Shown here: in pieces, positions 35,846 through 45,122 of the stretch
How positions within the stretch are numbered: position 1 is the stretch's first letter
Layout: each line of letters starts with the position of its first letter
DNA from: Fidelibacterota bacterium
GTDB lineage: Bacteria; Pseudomonadota; Alphaproteobacteria; Rhodospirillales; Rhodospirillaceae
Assembly (NCBI GenBank): GCA_947476065.1
Contig: CANJPG010000003.1
Coordinates: 1 to 64,000 of the forward strand
Length of the DNA stretch: 64,000 nt
Direction: 5' to 3'
The notes under the pieces: generated by a model
The model's database searches: none
Told to the model about the DNA's origin: nothing
What the model saw: only the letters and a program-made list of their open reading frames with translations
Translations under genes and position numbers: made by a program

Positions 35846-35945
35846 GCTCTAACCATAGGGAATAATTAGCGAAGTTCAATGATGCTCGCGGCTGGCGGCT
35901 GTTGTATCTTCCGGCCCCTCAAAGGTGCGAGGAGCTTAGGTTCTA

Positions 35946-36788
35946 ATGGCGAGCCAAAAATACTATGTGGTGGGCGGAGAGTACGCCGATACGTCGTTTA
36001 CGGTGCCGGCGGACGGCAGCGAGCTGGAGGTCAAGGGCCCCTTTAACGAGCGCGAAGCCAAGGTCTGCTGGCGTGAGCTAACCGGCAAGACCGTGGACAA
36101 CGCCATGGTGCGCTACTTCCTCAAATCCGAGGATGAAATCGGTGCGAAGCCCAAGGCCAAGAATTTCTGGGTTGTGGGTGGCGAGTACGCCAACACCAGT
36201 TTCACGACCCTGGCGGCCGGCAAGGAACTTGAGGTCTACGGTCCCTTTGAGCAATGGGAAAGCGCGCTGGGATTTTGGCGCGGCCTAACCTCCAAGAGCG
36301 TCGACGACGCCATGATGCGCTATGACATCCGCGAGAACTACCAGCCGGGTGACGGCGTGCCGGCGCGCAAAAGCCAGCCTGCAGCTATCACGCTGCAGCC
36401 GACCTCCGTGAAATCCGTCGCCGTCGCCGCCGCGCCGGAAAAAGTATTCGCCTTCCTTATGGAAGGGCGCAATTGGCCCAAGTGGGCCGTGCACAGCATC
36501 AAAGCGGTGAGGCCCGCCGAGGCCGGAAGCTGGACCATGGAGACCGTCGATGGCCCGGGACGACTAAGCCTGAAGGGCGATGCGGCCAGCGGCATCATCG
36601 ATCACATTTTTGTCGACGCCGAGAACGTCTCCTGGACGGTGCCGGGCCGTGTGGTGGCCGCCGGCGGCGGCACCATGGTGATATTCGCCTTCAGCAAACC
36701 CTCCCGTGTCAGCGAAACCCAGTTCGCGCAGATCCTGCGCCAGGTGGACGACGAACTGGTGGCCTTGAAGCGCGTGCTTGAGGCTTAG
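35946..36788 (+). CDS. Tandem DUF4170 plus SRPBCC fusion protein
   Basis: A 280-residue protein with three parts. Residues 1-65 and 73-140 are two copies of a DUF4170-like module (YYVVGGEYADTSF and FWVVGGEYANTSF, each followed by an ELEV-GPF strand and TVDNAM or SVDDAM). Residues 155-280 form a START/SRPBCC-like domain (VAVAAAPEKVFAFLMEGRNW) that usually binds hydrophobic ligands. DUF4170 is a small alphaproteobacterial domain of unknown function. The protein has no signal peptide. Its stop overlaps that of the convergent small membrane protein gene. Confidence 0.75.
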   Translation: MASQKYYVVGGEYADTSFTVPADGSELEVKGPFNEREAKVCWRELTGKTVDNAMVRYFLKSEDEIGAKPKAKNFWVVGGEYANTSFTTLAAGKELEVYGPFEQWESALGFWRGLTSKSVDDAMMRYDIRENYQPGDGVPARKSQPAAITLQPTSVKSVAVAAAPEKVFAFLMEGRNWPKWAVHSIKAVRPAEAGSWTMETVDGPGRLSLKGDAASGIIDHIFVDAENVSWTVPGRVVAAGGGTMVIFAFSKPSRVSETQFAQILRQVDDELVALKRVLEA

Positions 36789-37120
36789 GGCTTCTCGGCG
36801 CCGGTCGGAATTTCACCGCAGCCCTGCGGCGTGCAGAACTGGACGGCACCGGTCAGCTTATCGATGCGGTACATAAACCCGTTGGCCGAATTCGGCGCGG
36901 GCACCAGATCATAGCGATTACCAAATAGATTGGCGGCAATCACCGCGAGGCTGCCGAGGACGGCAGCCAGGACAACCGCGCGCGACAGTCCGGTCGGCAG
37001 AAACTTCTGCTTGAGGTTGGCGGTTTCTGCGCCGGGCTTCTCATCGCCGTCGTCGTCGGGGCGCCCCTTTTTGGGCGGCGGGACGGGTTTCGGGGAGTCT
37101 TTGGCGTTGGCTTCGGCCAT
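36785..37120 (-). CDS. Small single-pass membrane protein, unrecognised
   Basis: About 111 residues from an ATG with GGAGG 5 bp upstream; an earlier ATG at 37162 lacks such a site. A disordered Pro/Lys/Asp-rich cytoplasmic part precedes one membrane helix (AVVLAAVLGSLAVIAANLF) and a short outer domain with YRIDKLTGAVQFCTPQGC. The RIDKLTGAVQ pattern is shared by small uncharacterised proteins whose segment resembles a beta-hairpin, and the two Cys may pair. I assign no function. Confidence 0.65.
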   Translation of the reverse strand: MAEANAKDSPKPVPPPKKGRPDDDGDEKPGAETANLKQKFLPTGLSRAVVLAAVLGSLAVIAANLFGNRYDLVPAPNSANGFMYRIDKLTGAVQFCTPQGCGEIPTGAEKP

Positions 37121-37208
37121 GCTGGCCTCCGGTTCGTTGCGTGCGGGCCTTGGGGTCCGCATACCTCACACAAACAGCTTAACCGCTCGGGCCGTTGCTG
37201 CAAGCCAG

Positions 37209-37754
37209 CTATGCAGGTTTCGGCGAACTCTCCGCACTGGATGAACTGGACATATCCAGCTCATCGAGGCTTGGGGGCGGTGCAACATCGAGGGCCAGCG
37301 TCACGTCCAGCGCCTTGCGGGCTGGCGGTGTGGGCGGGACAATACCCCGTGATATGAGCGCCTTGCTGACGGCCTCGACCAATATGGCGGGCGAGATCGG
37401 CTTCATCAGATAGCCTTGAATCCCCCGCCGGGCGGCGGCCTTGTAGGTATCGGTATCGGTCCGCCCGGTGAGGACGACCACCGGAAGGTTTTTGCGCTTG
37501 GCTGATTTGGCCTCGCGAATTCTGCGGATGAGGGTTAGGCCGCTTGCATTGGGCAGGACCAGATCGACCAGGGCCAGCTGGATATTCAGCCCTGTGTCCT
37601 TGAAGAGGTAGAACAGCGCTTCCTCGGCATTGCCCGCGGTCACGACCTTGTCATAGCCGCCGCTCTTCAGGCAGGCGACGATCAGGGCGCGTACAGCCGG
37701 TTCGTCTTCAACGACCAGCAGACATGGCATGCGGGTTTTCGACATACGATCCAT
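37209..37754 (-). CDS. Response regulator receiver protein with C-terminal tail
   Basis: 181 residues. The receiver domain fills 10-135: VEDEP (15-19), phosphoacceptor D64 in LVDLVLPNASG, Thr in LTGRTD, and K118 in LMKPIS. The remaining ~45 residues are low-complexity (Pro, Ala, Asp, Ser) with no known output domain. No histidine kinase is adjacent. The start is the first ATG of the frame; another three codons later is equally possible. Confidence 0.88.
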   Translation of the reverse strand: MDRMSKTRMPCLLVVEDEPAVRALIVACLKSGGYDKVVTAGNAEEALFYLFKDTGLNIQLALVDLVLPNASGLTLIRRIREAKSAKRKNLPVVVLTGRTDTDTYKAAARRGIQGYLMKPISPAILVEAVSKALISRGIVPPTPPARKALDVTLALDVAPPPSLDELDMSSSSSAESSPKPA

Positions 37755-37820
37755 ACTTGTACATAAAAGAGTTCAACAGTAATGGTCTAAAAAATGCATT
37801 TCAAGACAACGGGTTTGCAG

Positions 37821-38225
37821 ATGAAACGCGCACAATGCAATTGCGGTGCCTTAACCGCCGAGGTCGAAGGCGAACCTGAAGCCGTGGTGGCCTGTAGCTG
37901 CACCGACTGCCAGCGCCGCACCGGCTCGGTGATCGGCGTTGGCGCCTACTACCCAGCCGAACGTGTGAGGATTTCTGGCGCCAGCACGTCGTGGGAGCGG
38001 GAGGCGGCCTCGGGCAAGAAATTCCGCCAGAACTTCTGCCCGGTCTGCGGCAGCAGCGTTTTCTTCACGGCGGATCTCAAGCCCGGCATCATCGGCATCG
38101 CCGTTGGAGCATTCGCCGACAAGGACTTTCCGAAGCCGATGCGCTCGGTGTGGGAGCAGAGCCATCACGCGTGGCTTGGGCTGCCCGAGGGCATCCCGCA
38201 CTTTCCGCGTGGGCGCGCCGGCTAG
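37821..38225 (+). CDS. GFA-family (Mss4-like) zinc protein
   Basis: About 134 residues with the GFA/Mss4-like fold: CNCG near the start, CSCTDCQRRTG and CPVCGSS give zinc-binding Cys sets. Named after glutathione-dependent formaldehyde-activating enzyme, most members have no proven activity. The ATG at 37821 is preferred because homology starts there; an upstream ATG at 37794 adds nine residues. A second GFA protein lies at 44215, and a formaldehyde-detoxification pair lies between them. The stop overlaps that of the convergent MFS gene. Confidence 0.85.
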   Translation: MKRAQCNCGALTAEVEGEPEAVVACSCTDCQRRTGSVIGVGAYYPAERVRISGASTSWEREAASGKKFRQNFCPVCGSSVFFTADLKPGIIGIAVGAFADKDFPKPMRSVWEQSHHAWLGLPEGIPHFPRGRAG

Positions 38226-39715
38226 GGCTGCTTTTCCTGCTCGTGCAGTTTGCCGGGCTGAACGTCGGGCACCGTCCACATTGCTATGCCGGCGATGATC
38301 GCGATCGCCAATGTCACCCAGAATACGTTTGTCAGTGAGCCGCTGACACCGGCGACAAGGTCCGTCAGTTCACGTGCGGGCAACTTCTCGCGCAGGGCTG
38401 GATCCATCAGCGTCTGCAGCGGATCGTGGGCCTTGGGAATTTTCATGGTCAGGCTGAGATTGAGCACCGCACCTAGCAGAGCCGTGCCGAAGGTGCTGCC
38501 GACCATGCGCATGAAGGTCTGCATGCCGGTGGCCACACCGCGGTGATTGGGGGCAGCCTCCTGCATGGAAATCATCTGGGCGGAGTTCATCGTGCCGAGG
38601 CCCGCGCCGATCAGGAAGGCCGCGGCGGTCGGAAACCAGCCGGCCAGGGGCAGGCTGACGCTTAAGGGCGCAGCTGCGAAGCCAGTGAGCGCCACGGTGC
38701 CCGCAACCATCATCACCGCGCCGCCGACAGCGGTTTTGCGGTAGGTGCTGCGGATCATGATGCGCGTGCTGATGGTCGCCGCGATGGGCCAGCTGAAGGA
38801 CATGATCGACAGCGCCATGCCCGAGGCCAAAACGCCCTGGCCCATGACACTTTGCAGATAGGTCGGCAGGAAGGCGCTGACGCCCATAAGGGCCGCGCCG
38901 ATGACGAAGCTGCCGATGTTGGAGCCCATCAGCGTGCGGTTCTGCCACAGCACCGGCGGCAACAATGGCTCGGGCGAGCGCCGTTCCATCTTCAAGAACA
39001 GCCAGAAGACCAGCACCGACCCAGCAACAAGCAGCGCGATCCACCAGCCGAGTTTGTCGGCTTCCAGCATGGCAATGAGAATGCCGGTGATGGCCAGCAT
39101 CAGCAGAAGCGCGCCGGTGGCGTCGATGGTGTGCTGCACGACACGTGGCGTTTCTTTCAGGAACATCGCCAGCATGACGACCGTCAGCACGCCCATGGGG
39201 ATGTTGAACCAGAAGATCAAAGGCCAGCTGAGATTGGCGACGATGAAGGCGCCCAGTACCGGGCCGATGATCGACGAGCCGGCGAAGACGCTGGCGATAT
39301 AAGGCTGGACCTTGACGCGTTCGGTGGCGGGATAGAGATCGCTGACGATGGTCATCGCGACGGTCAAGATGGCGCCAGCGCCGATGCCCTGGACGGCGCG
39401 GAAGATCACCAGCCACAGCATGGACGTGGCGAAGCCGCAGAGGATGCAGCCGATCAGGAAGATGCCCATGCCGAAGTACATCACCGGCTTGCGGCCATAG
39501 AGGTCAGCCAGGCGGCCATAAATCGGTATGGTGATGGCCTGGGTCAGCATGTAGGAGGCGAATACCCAAGCCAGCAGGGAAAACCCGCCAAGGTCGGCGA
39601 CGATCGTTGGCATGGCCGTCGCGACAATGGTGCCTTCGACGGCGGCCGTGAACATGGCGGCAATGCAGCCGGCAACCACAAGACGCCGCTGGGTGGGTGA
39701 GCTTTCCGAATTCAT
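38222..39715 (-). CDS. DHA2-family MFS efflux transporter
   Basis: A 497-residue transporter with about 14 membrane helices, matching the DHA2 drug:H+ antiporter group (EmrB-like). Motif A appears as GRLADLYGRKPVMYFG, and motif C-like glycine-rich sequence lies in FAGSSIIGPVLGAFIV. It lacks an adjacent EmrA-type adaptor or a visible TetR/MarR regulator, so the substrate and control are unknown. The 259 bp upstream, before the MAPEG gene, contains no gene; it includes the inverted repeat GGGCTCAGCCC near 39905. Confidence 0.92.
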   Translation of the reverse strand: MNSESSPTQRRLVVAGCIAAMFTAAVEGTIVATAMPTIVADLGGFSLLAWVFASYMLTQAITIPIYGRLADLYGRKPVMYFGMGIFLIGCILCGFATSMLWLVIFRAVQGIGAGAILTVAMTIVSDLYPATERVKVQPYIASVFAGSSIIGPVLGAFIVANLSWPLIFWFNIPMGVLTVVMLAMFLKETPRVVQHTIDATGALLLMLAITGILIAMLEADKLGWWIALLVAGSVLVFWLFLKMERRSPEPLLPPVLWQNRTLMGSNIGSFVIGAALMGVSAFLPTYLQSVMGQGVLASGMALSIMSFSWPIAATISTRIMIRSTYRKTAVGGAVMMVAGTVALTGFAAAPLSVSLPLAGWFPTAAAFLIGAGLGTMNSAQMISMQEAAPNHRGVATGMQTFMRMVGSTFGTALLGAVLNLSLTMKIPKAHDPLQTLMDPALREKLPARELTDLVAGVSGSLTNVFWVTLAIAIIAGIAMWTVPDVQPGKLHEQEKQP

Positions 39716-39974
39716 GGGGCTGGATGGGTCTAGAAGAGCCGGGTTGGACAGTCACGTCAGAGCTGCGCGACATGCCTGAGCGGAGCATGGAATATCCTTA
39801 AACAGGGCGGCTGTCATTCTCATATGTGAAGCTATCCGGACGAGGCTGGGATACGCTTTTCGCATAAGATGGCATCTTGAACGTTCGCCCGGACCGGCTC
39901 AGGCTGGGCTCAGCCCAAATCCCCGGCCTTGGGGGGAGAAGCGGGAGTGGATAAAACGAAAAGGGGAGGCATCT

Positions 39975-40376
39975 ATGCATTCGCCGCTGCCGCTGCCCGT
40001 CACGCTGCTGACGGCCTGCCTGCTGAGCCTGGTTTATGTCGTGCTGTTCGCTCGCGTCGTGGGGGCCCGCATCCGCCTGCGGATATCCTTGGGCGATGGC
40101 GGTAACCCCGACATGCTGGCGCGCATTCGCGCCCACGCCAACTTCATCGAATACGTTCCGCTGATCCTTATCCTGATGCTGATCTTGGAAACCTCGAAGG
40201 CTAACCCGCTGGTGCTGATGGTCGCAGGCGCCGTGCTGGTGGTTTGCCGCGTCCTGCATGCCTTCGGACTACCGCAGCAAGCGCCCAATATCCTGCGCGT
40301 CATCGGCGCGGCCGGCACGACCCTGGTCCTGGCGGCATTGGCTATCTCGGGCCTGATCCTGGTTTTCACTGCATGA
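39975..40376 (+). CDS. MAPEG-family membrane protein
   Basis: A 133-residue, four-helix MAPEG protein, related to membrane-associated glutathione- and eicosanoid-metabolising enzymes. Family motifs include RIRAHANFIEYVPLILILM (residues 51-69) and ARVVGARIRLR. Bacterial members are poorly characterised. The ATG has a strong AGGGGAGG site. Its stop overlaps the start of the PAS-like gene (ATGA), so both are translated together. Confidence 0.88.
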   Translation: MHSPLPLPVTLLTACLLSLVYVVLFARVVGARIRLRISLGDGGNPDMLARIRAHANFIEYVPLILILMLILETSKANPLVLMVAGAVLVVCRVLHAFGLPQQAPNILRVIGAAGTTLVLAALAISGLILVFTA

Positions 40377-40903
40377 CGCCGTGGTCGGCCGAGATTGAGT
40401 CCTTCCTGCAGCACTGGCGCAATGTGCGGGCGGCGGAATTAGTGCCGGCGTCGGAACGCTTTCTCGACCATGCGCCGCTGGCATTCATGGCGCGCTGCTA
40501 TATCGTCGAGGTGCGCGGCGACGTCGCCTTCGTCAGATTTCAGGGCAGCGTGCTGGCCGACTTCTGGCAGGGTGATTTCACACGGCGGGATATTCATGAA
40601 GGTAGCCGCGAGAAATACAAAGCCCGTTCCTTCAAAAATATGAATAATGTCATCGGACTGCCTTGCGGCCACTACCTGCGGCTCTTATTCAACACCTCGC
40701 TCGGCACGAAATTGAGTTCGGAATATCTCACACTGCCGCTCGGCGTAAATCCCGGGCGGGCGCCGCGGCTGGTATGTTTCGTCAAGCCGGAAATTCAGAA
40801 CGAGCGCATCGAACCCATGACGCGCACCATCGAAGCGCAGGAGCCGCGCTGGATCGACATTGGCGCGGGTGTGCCGGCTGAACCGCCGCTGGGGTATCTC
40901 TAA
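40373..40903 (+). CDS. PAS_5-type (DUF1331-like) domain protein
   Basis: A 176-residue protein with one PAS-like domain of the PAS_5 class common in Alphaproteobacteria: a [16 protein letters not shown] start, the central [13 protein letters not shown] strands and [18 protein letters not shown]. No output domain follows, so it is a stand-alone sensor or binding protein. Its ATG overlaps the MAPEG stop. A hairpin and the frmA gene follow. Confidence 0.75.
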   Translation: MTPWSAEIESFLQHWRNVRAAELVPASERFLDHAPLAFMARCYIVEVRGDVAFVRFQGSVLADFWQGDFTRRDIHEGSREKYKARSFKNMNNVIGLPCGHYLRLLFNTSLGTKLSSEYLTLPLGVNPGRAPRLVCFVKPEIQNERIEPMTRTIEAQEPRWIDIGAGVPAEPPLGYL

Positions 40904-40947
40904 GCGCAGCACCTAAGCGTTTGCTTGGGGCGGCTTGGGGCCCTTAT

Positions 40948-40969
40948 ACTCCCGCGCTCATTCGGGAGT
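40948..40969 (+). promoter_or_regulatory. Leader hairpin covering the frmA ribosome-binding site
   Basis: ACTCCCG (40948-40954) pairs perfectly with CGGGAGT (40963-40969) across an 8-base loop. The 3' arm holds the frmA Shine-Dalgarno (GGGAG, 6 bases before the ATG at 40975) and is followed by a run of five T. The structure can be read either as a terminator for the PAS gene or as a leader that hides the ribosome-binding site. Both may apply. Confidence 0.6.
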
Positions 40970-40974
40970 TTTTC

Positions 40975-42102
40975 ATGATCAAATCGCGTGCTGCTGTTGC
41001 CTGGGAAGCGGGCAAACCACTCACCATCGAAACCGTCAACATCGAAGGACCGCGCGCTGGTGAGGTGCTAGTCGAGGTCATGGCGACGGGCGTGTGCCAT
41101 ACAGACGCCTATACACTGTCGGGGCTCGACTCCGAAGGTAAGTTCCCGGCCATTTTGGGCCATGAGGGCGCAGGGATCGTGCGCGAGGTGGGCGCCGGCG
41201 TGACCAGCGTAAAGCCGGGCGATCACGTTATACCGCTCTACACGCCTGAATGCCGCCAGTGCAAAACCTGCCTGTCCCAGCGCAGCAACCTGTGCACCGC
41301 CATCCGCGCGACGCAAGGGCAGGGCCTGATGCCCGACAGCACTTCGCGCTTTTCCTGTGAGTCCACGAAACACAGCAGCCAGATTTTCCACTACATGGGC
41401 TGCTCGACCTTTTCCAACTTCACCGTGCTGCCGGAAATTGCCGTCGCAAAAGTGCGCCCCGACGCGCCCTTCGACAAGATTTGCTACATCGGCTGCGGTG
41501 TCACCACCGGGATCGGCGCGGTCATCAACACGGCGAAGGTCTGGCCCGGCGCCAACGTCGCGGTGTTTGGATTGGGCGGCATTGGCCTCAACGTGATTCA
41601 AGGGGCGCGCATGGTCGGCGCCGACAAGATCATCGGCATCGACATCAATCCCGCGAAGGCCGAAACCGCCAAGCGCTTCGGCATGACCCACTTCATCAAT
41701 CCCACCGAGGTCGGCTCGGATAAAGTGGTGGCAGCGGTGGTGGACGCCACCGGTGGCGGCGCCGATTTTTCCTTCGACTGCACGGGCAATACGAATGTCA
41801 TGCGCCAGGCGCTGGAATGCTGTCATCGTGGCTGGGGCGAAAGCATCATCATCGGCGTGGCCGAGGCGGGCAAGGAAATCGCCACGCGTCCGTTCCAACT
41901 GGTGACCGGCCGCGTGTGGAAAGGCTCGGCCTTCGGCGGCGCGCGCGGACGTACCGATGTGCCCAAGATCGTCGACTGGTACATGGAAGGCAAGATCGAG
42001 ATCGACAGCCTGATCACCCACACCATGCCGCTGGAAGAAATCAACCACGCTTTTGATCTGATGCGCAAGGGCAAGTCGATCCGCTCGGTGATTGTCTACT
42101 GA
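40975..42102 (+). CDS. frmA: S-(hydroxymethyl)glutathione dehydrogenase / class III alcohol dehydrogenase
   Basis: A 375-residue zinc alcohol dehydrogenase that oxidises S-hydroxymethylglutathione, the spontaneous formaldehyde adduct, with NAD. The catalytic zinc region is [12 protein letters not shown], the structural zinc loop is [15 protein letters not shown], and the NAD motif is [29 protein letters not shown] is typical of class III. The start at 40975 has its ribosome site within a hairpin. The stop overlaps the ATG of fghA, the next enzyme of the pathway. Confidence 0.96.
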   Translation: MIKSRAAVAWEAGKPLTIETVNIEGPRAGEVLVEVMATGVCHTDAYTLSGLDSEGKFPAILGHEGAGIVREVGAGVTSVKPGDHVIPLYTPECRQCKTCLSQRSNLCTAIRATQGQGLMPDSTSRFSCESTKHSSQIFHYMGCSTFSNFTVLPEIAVAKVRPDAPFDKICYIGCGVTTGIGAVINTAKVWPGANVAVFGLGGIGLNVIQGARMVGADKIIGIDINPAKAETAKRFGMTHFINPTEVGSDKVVAAVVDATGGGADFSFDCTGNTNVMRQALECCHRGWGESIIIGVAEAGKEIATRPFQLVTGRVWKGSAFGGARGRTDVPKIVDWYMEGKIEIDSLITHTMPLEEINHAFDLMRKGKSIRSVIVY

Positions 42103-42947
42103 TGGAGATTCTCTCCCGCGTGCGCAGCTTCGGCGGCTGGCAGTTGGTCTGCCGCCACGATAGCGCTGTCACCGGAACGCCGATGCGCTTCGGTGTGTAC
42201 CTGCCGCCCCAAGCCGACGACGCAAACGTCCCGGTGCTGTGGTTTCTGTCGGGCCTCACGTGCACCGAAGCCAATTTCACCGAAAAAGCCGGCGCGCAGC
42301 GCGTGGCCGCCGACTTGGGCTTGATGCTGGTCGTGCCCGATACCTCGCCGCGCGGCGAAGGGGTTGCGAACGATGAGGCTTACGACTTGGGGCAGGGGGC
42401 CGGGTTCTATCTCGACGCCACGCAAGCGCCCTGGGCGCCGCATTTCATGATGGAGTCCTGGATCACGGTGGAGCTGCCTCAGGTGATCGCGGCGGAATTT
42501 CCCGCCGACATGGCACGCCAGGGCATCACCGGCCATTCCATGGGCGGGCATGGGGCTCTGACCCTCGCATTACGGCATCCGGAAACCTACCGCGCGGTGT
42601 CTGCCTTCGCGCCGATCGTGGCGCCGCGCCAGTGTCCGTGGGGCGAGAAGGCCTTCACCGCCTATCTCGGCCCTGACCGCAAAACCTGGCGGGCCCATGA
42701 CGCCTGCGATCTGATCGCCGACGGCGCACGTTTCGGAAAGTCGGTTACCACCGTGCTGGTGGATCAGGGCACCGCCGACTCGTTTTTACAAAACCAGCTG
42801 ATGCCGGAACTGTTGCACACCGCCTGCGCCGAATCCGGCATCGCGCTGAAGCTCCGCATGCAGGAAGGCTACGATCACTCGTATTATTTTATCGCGAGTT
42901 TTGTGGAAGACCACCTGCGGCATCACGCCGCGGCATTGAACGCCTAA
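42102..42947 (+). CDS. fghA: S-formylglutathione hydrolase
   Basis: A 281-residue alpha/beta hydrolase that splits S-formylglutathione to formate and glutathione. The nucleophile motif GHSMGGHGAL is exact for the family, and PVLWFLSGLTCTEANFTEKA, DTSPRGEGV and YDHSYYFI (with the catalytic His) are also present. Its ATG overlaps the frmA stop (TGATG). Together the pair converts formaldehyde to formate. Its stop overlaps the convergent diguanylate cyclase stop. Confidence 0.96.
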   Translation: MEILSRVRSFGGWQLVCRHDSAVTGTPMRFGVYLPPQADDANVPVLWFLSGLTCTEANFTEKAGAQRVAADLGLMLVVPDTSPRGEGVANDEAYDLGQGAGFYLDATQAPWAPHFMMESWITVELPQVIAAEFPADMARQGITGHSMGGHGALTLALRHPETYRAVSAFAPIVAPRQCPWGEKAFTAYLGPDRKTWRAHDACDLIADGARFGKSVTTVLVDQGTADSFLQNQLMPELLHTACAESGIALKLRMQEGYDHSYYFIASFVEDHLRHHAAALNA

Positions 42948-44032
42948 CGCGTCCGCGCCCGGCGGTCATCGCCTTCGGAATCAGCGGGCGCGGTTGCGTC
43001 ACCGTCCAGTTCATCGGCGCGCACCACCTTGTTGCGTCCGGTTTCCTTGGCGCTATATAGCGCGTTGTCGGCGATCTTGACCCAGTCTTCCTGGCTGACG
43101 TCCTTTTTGCATTCGGCCACGCCGATGCTGACCGTCACCGGGCGGTTTTTCAGCAAATTACCGTCGGCGATGCGGTTGCGCAGGTTCTCCGCCTGGATCA
43201 TGGCAGCGGCGGCCGGGGTATCGGGCAGCAGCAGGAGGAACTCTTCGCCGCCCATGCGGAACAGCCGATCGAGCTTGCGCGAGCGGTTTTTGATCAGCAG
43301 CACCAGCGCTTTCAGCACGTGGTCGCCGGTATGGTGGCCCAGTTCGTCGTTAACGCGCTTGAAGTGATCGATGTCGATCAGCAGCACCGAGGCCGGCGCC
43401 CCTGTGCGCATGTGGCGCTCGATGGCTTCGTCCAGAGCGAATTCCATCTGGCGGCGGTTATAGGCGCCGGTCAAAGGATCGGTGATGGCCTGGCCCATCA
43501 GTTCGGTCTGCAATTCGCGGATGACGTCGGTGATGATGTAGATGATGACGATAGTCAGCGCCAGCGTGACCACAAACCTGAGGGCGATATCCTGCCCCAG
43601 GGACAAGAGCACCATGGGCGCCGAGACGGCCAGCAAAAATAAGCTCGCGGTAATCGCCAAACGACGCGGCAGCACGAAATAGCACAACAGCACGCCCGGA
43701 AAGCACCACAGTGCGCCGTGAATGGCGTCGGTCCTGAGCGAGGTGCCGATGGCGGCCACCGTGGGCAGCAATAGGAACTGGAAGGGGATGGGCGGGCGGC
43801 GCTTGACGTGGATGGCGTAGCCGTCGATGCAAAAGCACACCACGACGGCGAAGGTAGCGACGCCGAGGAAGTAGTGCCCCTCGAAAAAATCGATCATGGC
43901 GAAGGGCGTGACGAACACGACGATCGCCAGCGTGAGCAGATACATAATCCGCTCGCGGTAAAACTCCAGGATGTCCTGATTGCGACGCGGCGATGGTGGG
44001 GCCGCGTCCGGCTGTATGTCGGGCGTATTCAT
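42944..44032 (-). CDS. Membrane diguanylate cyclase (GGDEF)
   Basis: A 362-residue protein. About five or six membrane helices (30-170) form a sensory region of unknown ligand, followed by a GGDEF domain from about 180. The active site is GGEEF at 261-265, a catalytically competent form, and the inhibitory I-site RKLD lies at 252-255 with the standard 5-residue spacing, so product inhibition by c-di-GMP is expected. DPLTGAYNRR and LIDIDHFKRVNDE are intact. No EAL domain is present. The signal sensed cannot be told from sequence. Confidence 0.93.
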   Translation of the reverse strand: MNTPDIQPDAAPPSPRRNQDILEFYRERIMYLLTLAIVVFVTPFAMIDFFEGHYFLGVATFAVVVCFCIDGYAIHVKRRPPIPFQFLLLPTVAAIGTSLRTDAIHGALWCFPGVLLCYFVLPRRLAITASLFLLAVSAPMVLLSLGQDIALRFVVTLALTIVIIYIITDVIRELQTELMGQAITDPLTGAYNRRQMEFALDEAIERHMRTGAPASVLLIDIDHFKRVNDELGHHTGDHVLKALVLLIKNRSRKLDRLFRMGGEEFLLLLPDTPAAAAMIQAENLRNRIADGNLLKNRPVTVSIGVAECKKDVSQEDWVKIADNALYSAKETGRNKVVRADELDGDATAPADSEGDDRRARTR

Positions 44033-44214
44033 CTGCTGTGTTCAGCGGAAATTGTGTTCAATGGAAAGGAACTGCGCGCGAACCAAAATTTCCTTTTCTC
44101 CCCAGGGACATATGATAGCAGTATTAGGCCCATCTGCCATGCCTTGTTGACGGTATGTAGCTGTACGCCGCATAGGTTATGATGGGGCGAACGCAAACAA
44201 ACGGGAGTACAAAA

Positions 44215-44637
44215 ATGGCCATAACCGGAGGATGCCTTTGTGGCGCCGTGCGCTACAGCAGCACGTCCAAACCCGTGCTGTCGCGCACCTGCTGGTGCCG
44301 CGTGTGCCAATACATCGGCGCGGGCAGCGCGACCGTCAATGTCGCTTTCAACAAGGCCGATGTCACCGTCACCGGTGAACTCACCGATTATGAAAACGTC
44401 GCCGACAGCGGCAACAAGATGCACCGCAAGTTCTGCCCCAAGTGCGGCACGCCGATGTTCAGCGAAGCCGAAGTGCGGCCCAATGTGCTGGTGATCCGCT
44501 CGGGCACCTTGGACAATCTGGAAGAGGGCGCGCCTCAGGTCACCATCTGGACCAAAATGGCGCCGAGTTGGGCCTGCATCAGCGAGACCTTGCCCAAGGT
44601 CGAGGGGCAACCAGCCGCGCCTCCGGCGCCAAAATAA
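44215..44637 (+). CDS. GFA-family (Mss4-like) zinc protein, second paralogue
   Basis: 140 residues of the GFA fold: CLCGAVRYS, CWCRVCQYIGAGS and CPKCGTPMF provide the zinc cysteines. The ATG at 44215 has a CGGGAG site and begins directly before the family homology; an earlier ATG at 44179 does not fit. As for the paralogue at 37821, no specific reaction can be given, but it sits 1.3 kb from frmA-fghA, so glutathione or formaldehyde chemistry is a fair guess. Confidence 0.88.
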   Translation: MAITGGCLCGAVRYSSTSKPVLSRTCWCRVCQYIGAGSATVNVAFNKADVTVTGELTDYENVADSGNKMHRKFCPKCGTPMFSEAEVRPNVLVIRSGTLDNLEEGAPQVTIWTKMAPSWACISETLPKVEGQPAAPPAPK

Positions 44638-44663
44638 GAGCGCCGCCCACTATTTTACGGCGG

Positions 44664-45023
44664 CTACTCCCCGAGGGCCGGCTTGGTGTGGGCGTTCATT
44701 TTGAACAGGAAGATGTTGGTCGCGCCGCGTTTGACGTCGGCGTCGCCCTTGGCGCCGCGCTTGATCAACAGGCCGGCCAGCGAGGCCGCGTCGGAATCCG
44801 AGCCGGCGTGGCGGTAGAGGCCGACGTCGCTGGGCTTGAAGCCGTGCACGTCGAACAGTTCCTTGCTGGCGTCTGCTGCAGTGCCGACATACCATTCGCC
44901 ACGCTCGCTAGGATGGCGTTTCATGAAGTCTTGAAGCTCTTCGAGAATCTGGGTGCGCGACTTCTGTGGCTTTTGCGGCGGCACTGTGTCGCTCCCGTGG
45001 AGTGTATCCCTGTACCTTGCCAC
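44664..45023 (-). CDS. Conserved protein of unknown function
   Basis: A 119-residue soluble protein. An N-terminal helix (QILEELQDFMKRHPSERG) is followed by EWYVGTAADASKELFDVHGF, YRHAGSDSDAASLAGLLIKR and NIFLFKMNAHTKP. I recall similar small proteins with the WYVGIA...HTKP layout in unrelated bacteria, but no named function. No metal motif, signal peptide or membrane helix is present. It converges with the GFA gene and diverges from the COG4315-like gene. Confidence 0.65.
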   Translation of the reverse strand: MARYRDTLHGSDTVPPQKPQKSRTQILEELQDFMKRHPSERGEWYVGTAADASKELFDVHGFKPSDVGLYRHAGSDSDAASLAGLLIKRGAKGDADVKRGATNIFLFKMNAHTKPALGE

Positions 45024-45122
45024 ACTATTGGGGTTGGGCGCAGCTTATCGGGCTTGCCCTGGACTTCCGACGGCGTTTAGCATGGCGCCGGCGGTGCTTA
45101 ACCGCCAATAGGGAGATTCAAT

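Noticed and set aside
38852-39700. 282-codon plus-strand frame opposite the MFS gene
   Set aside because: Composition (Gln/His/Arg/Gly-rich) is typical of a mirror frame; the transporter reading has membrane helices and family motifs.
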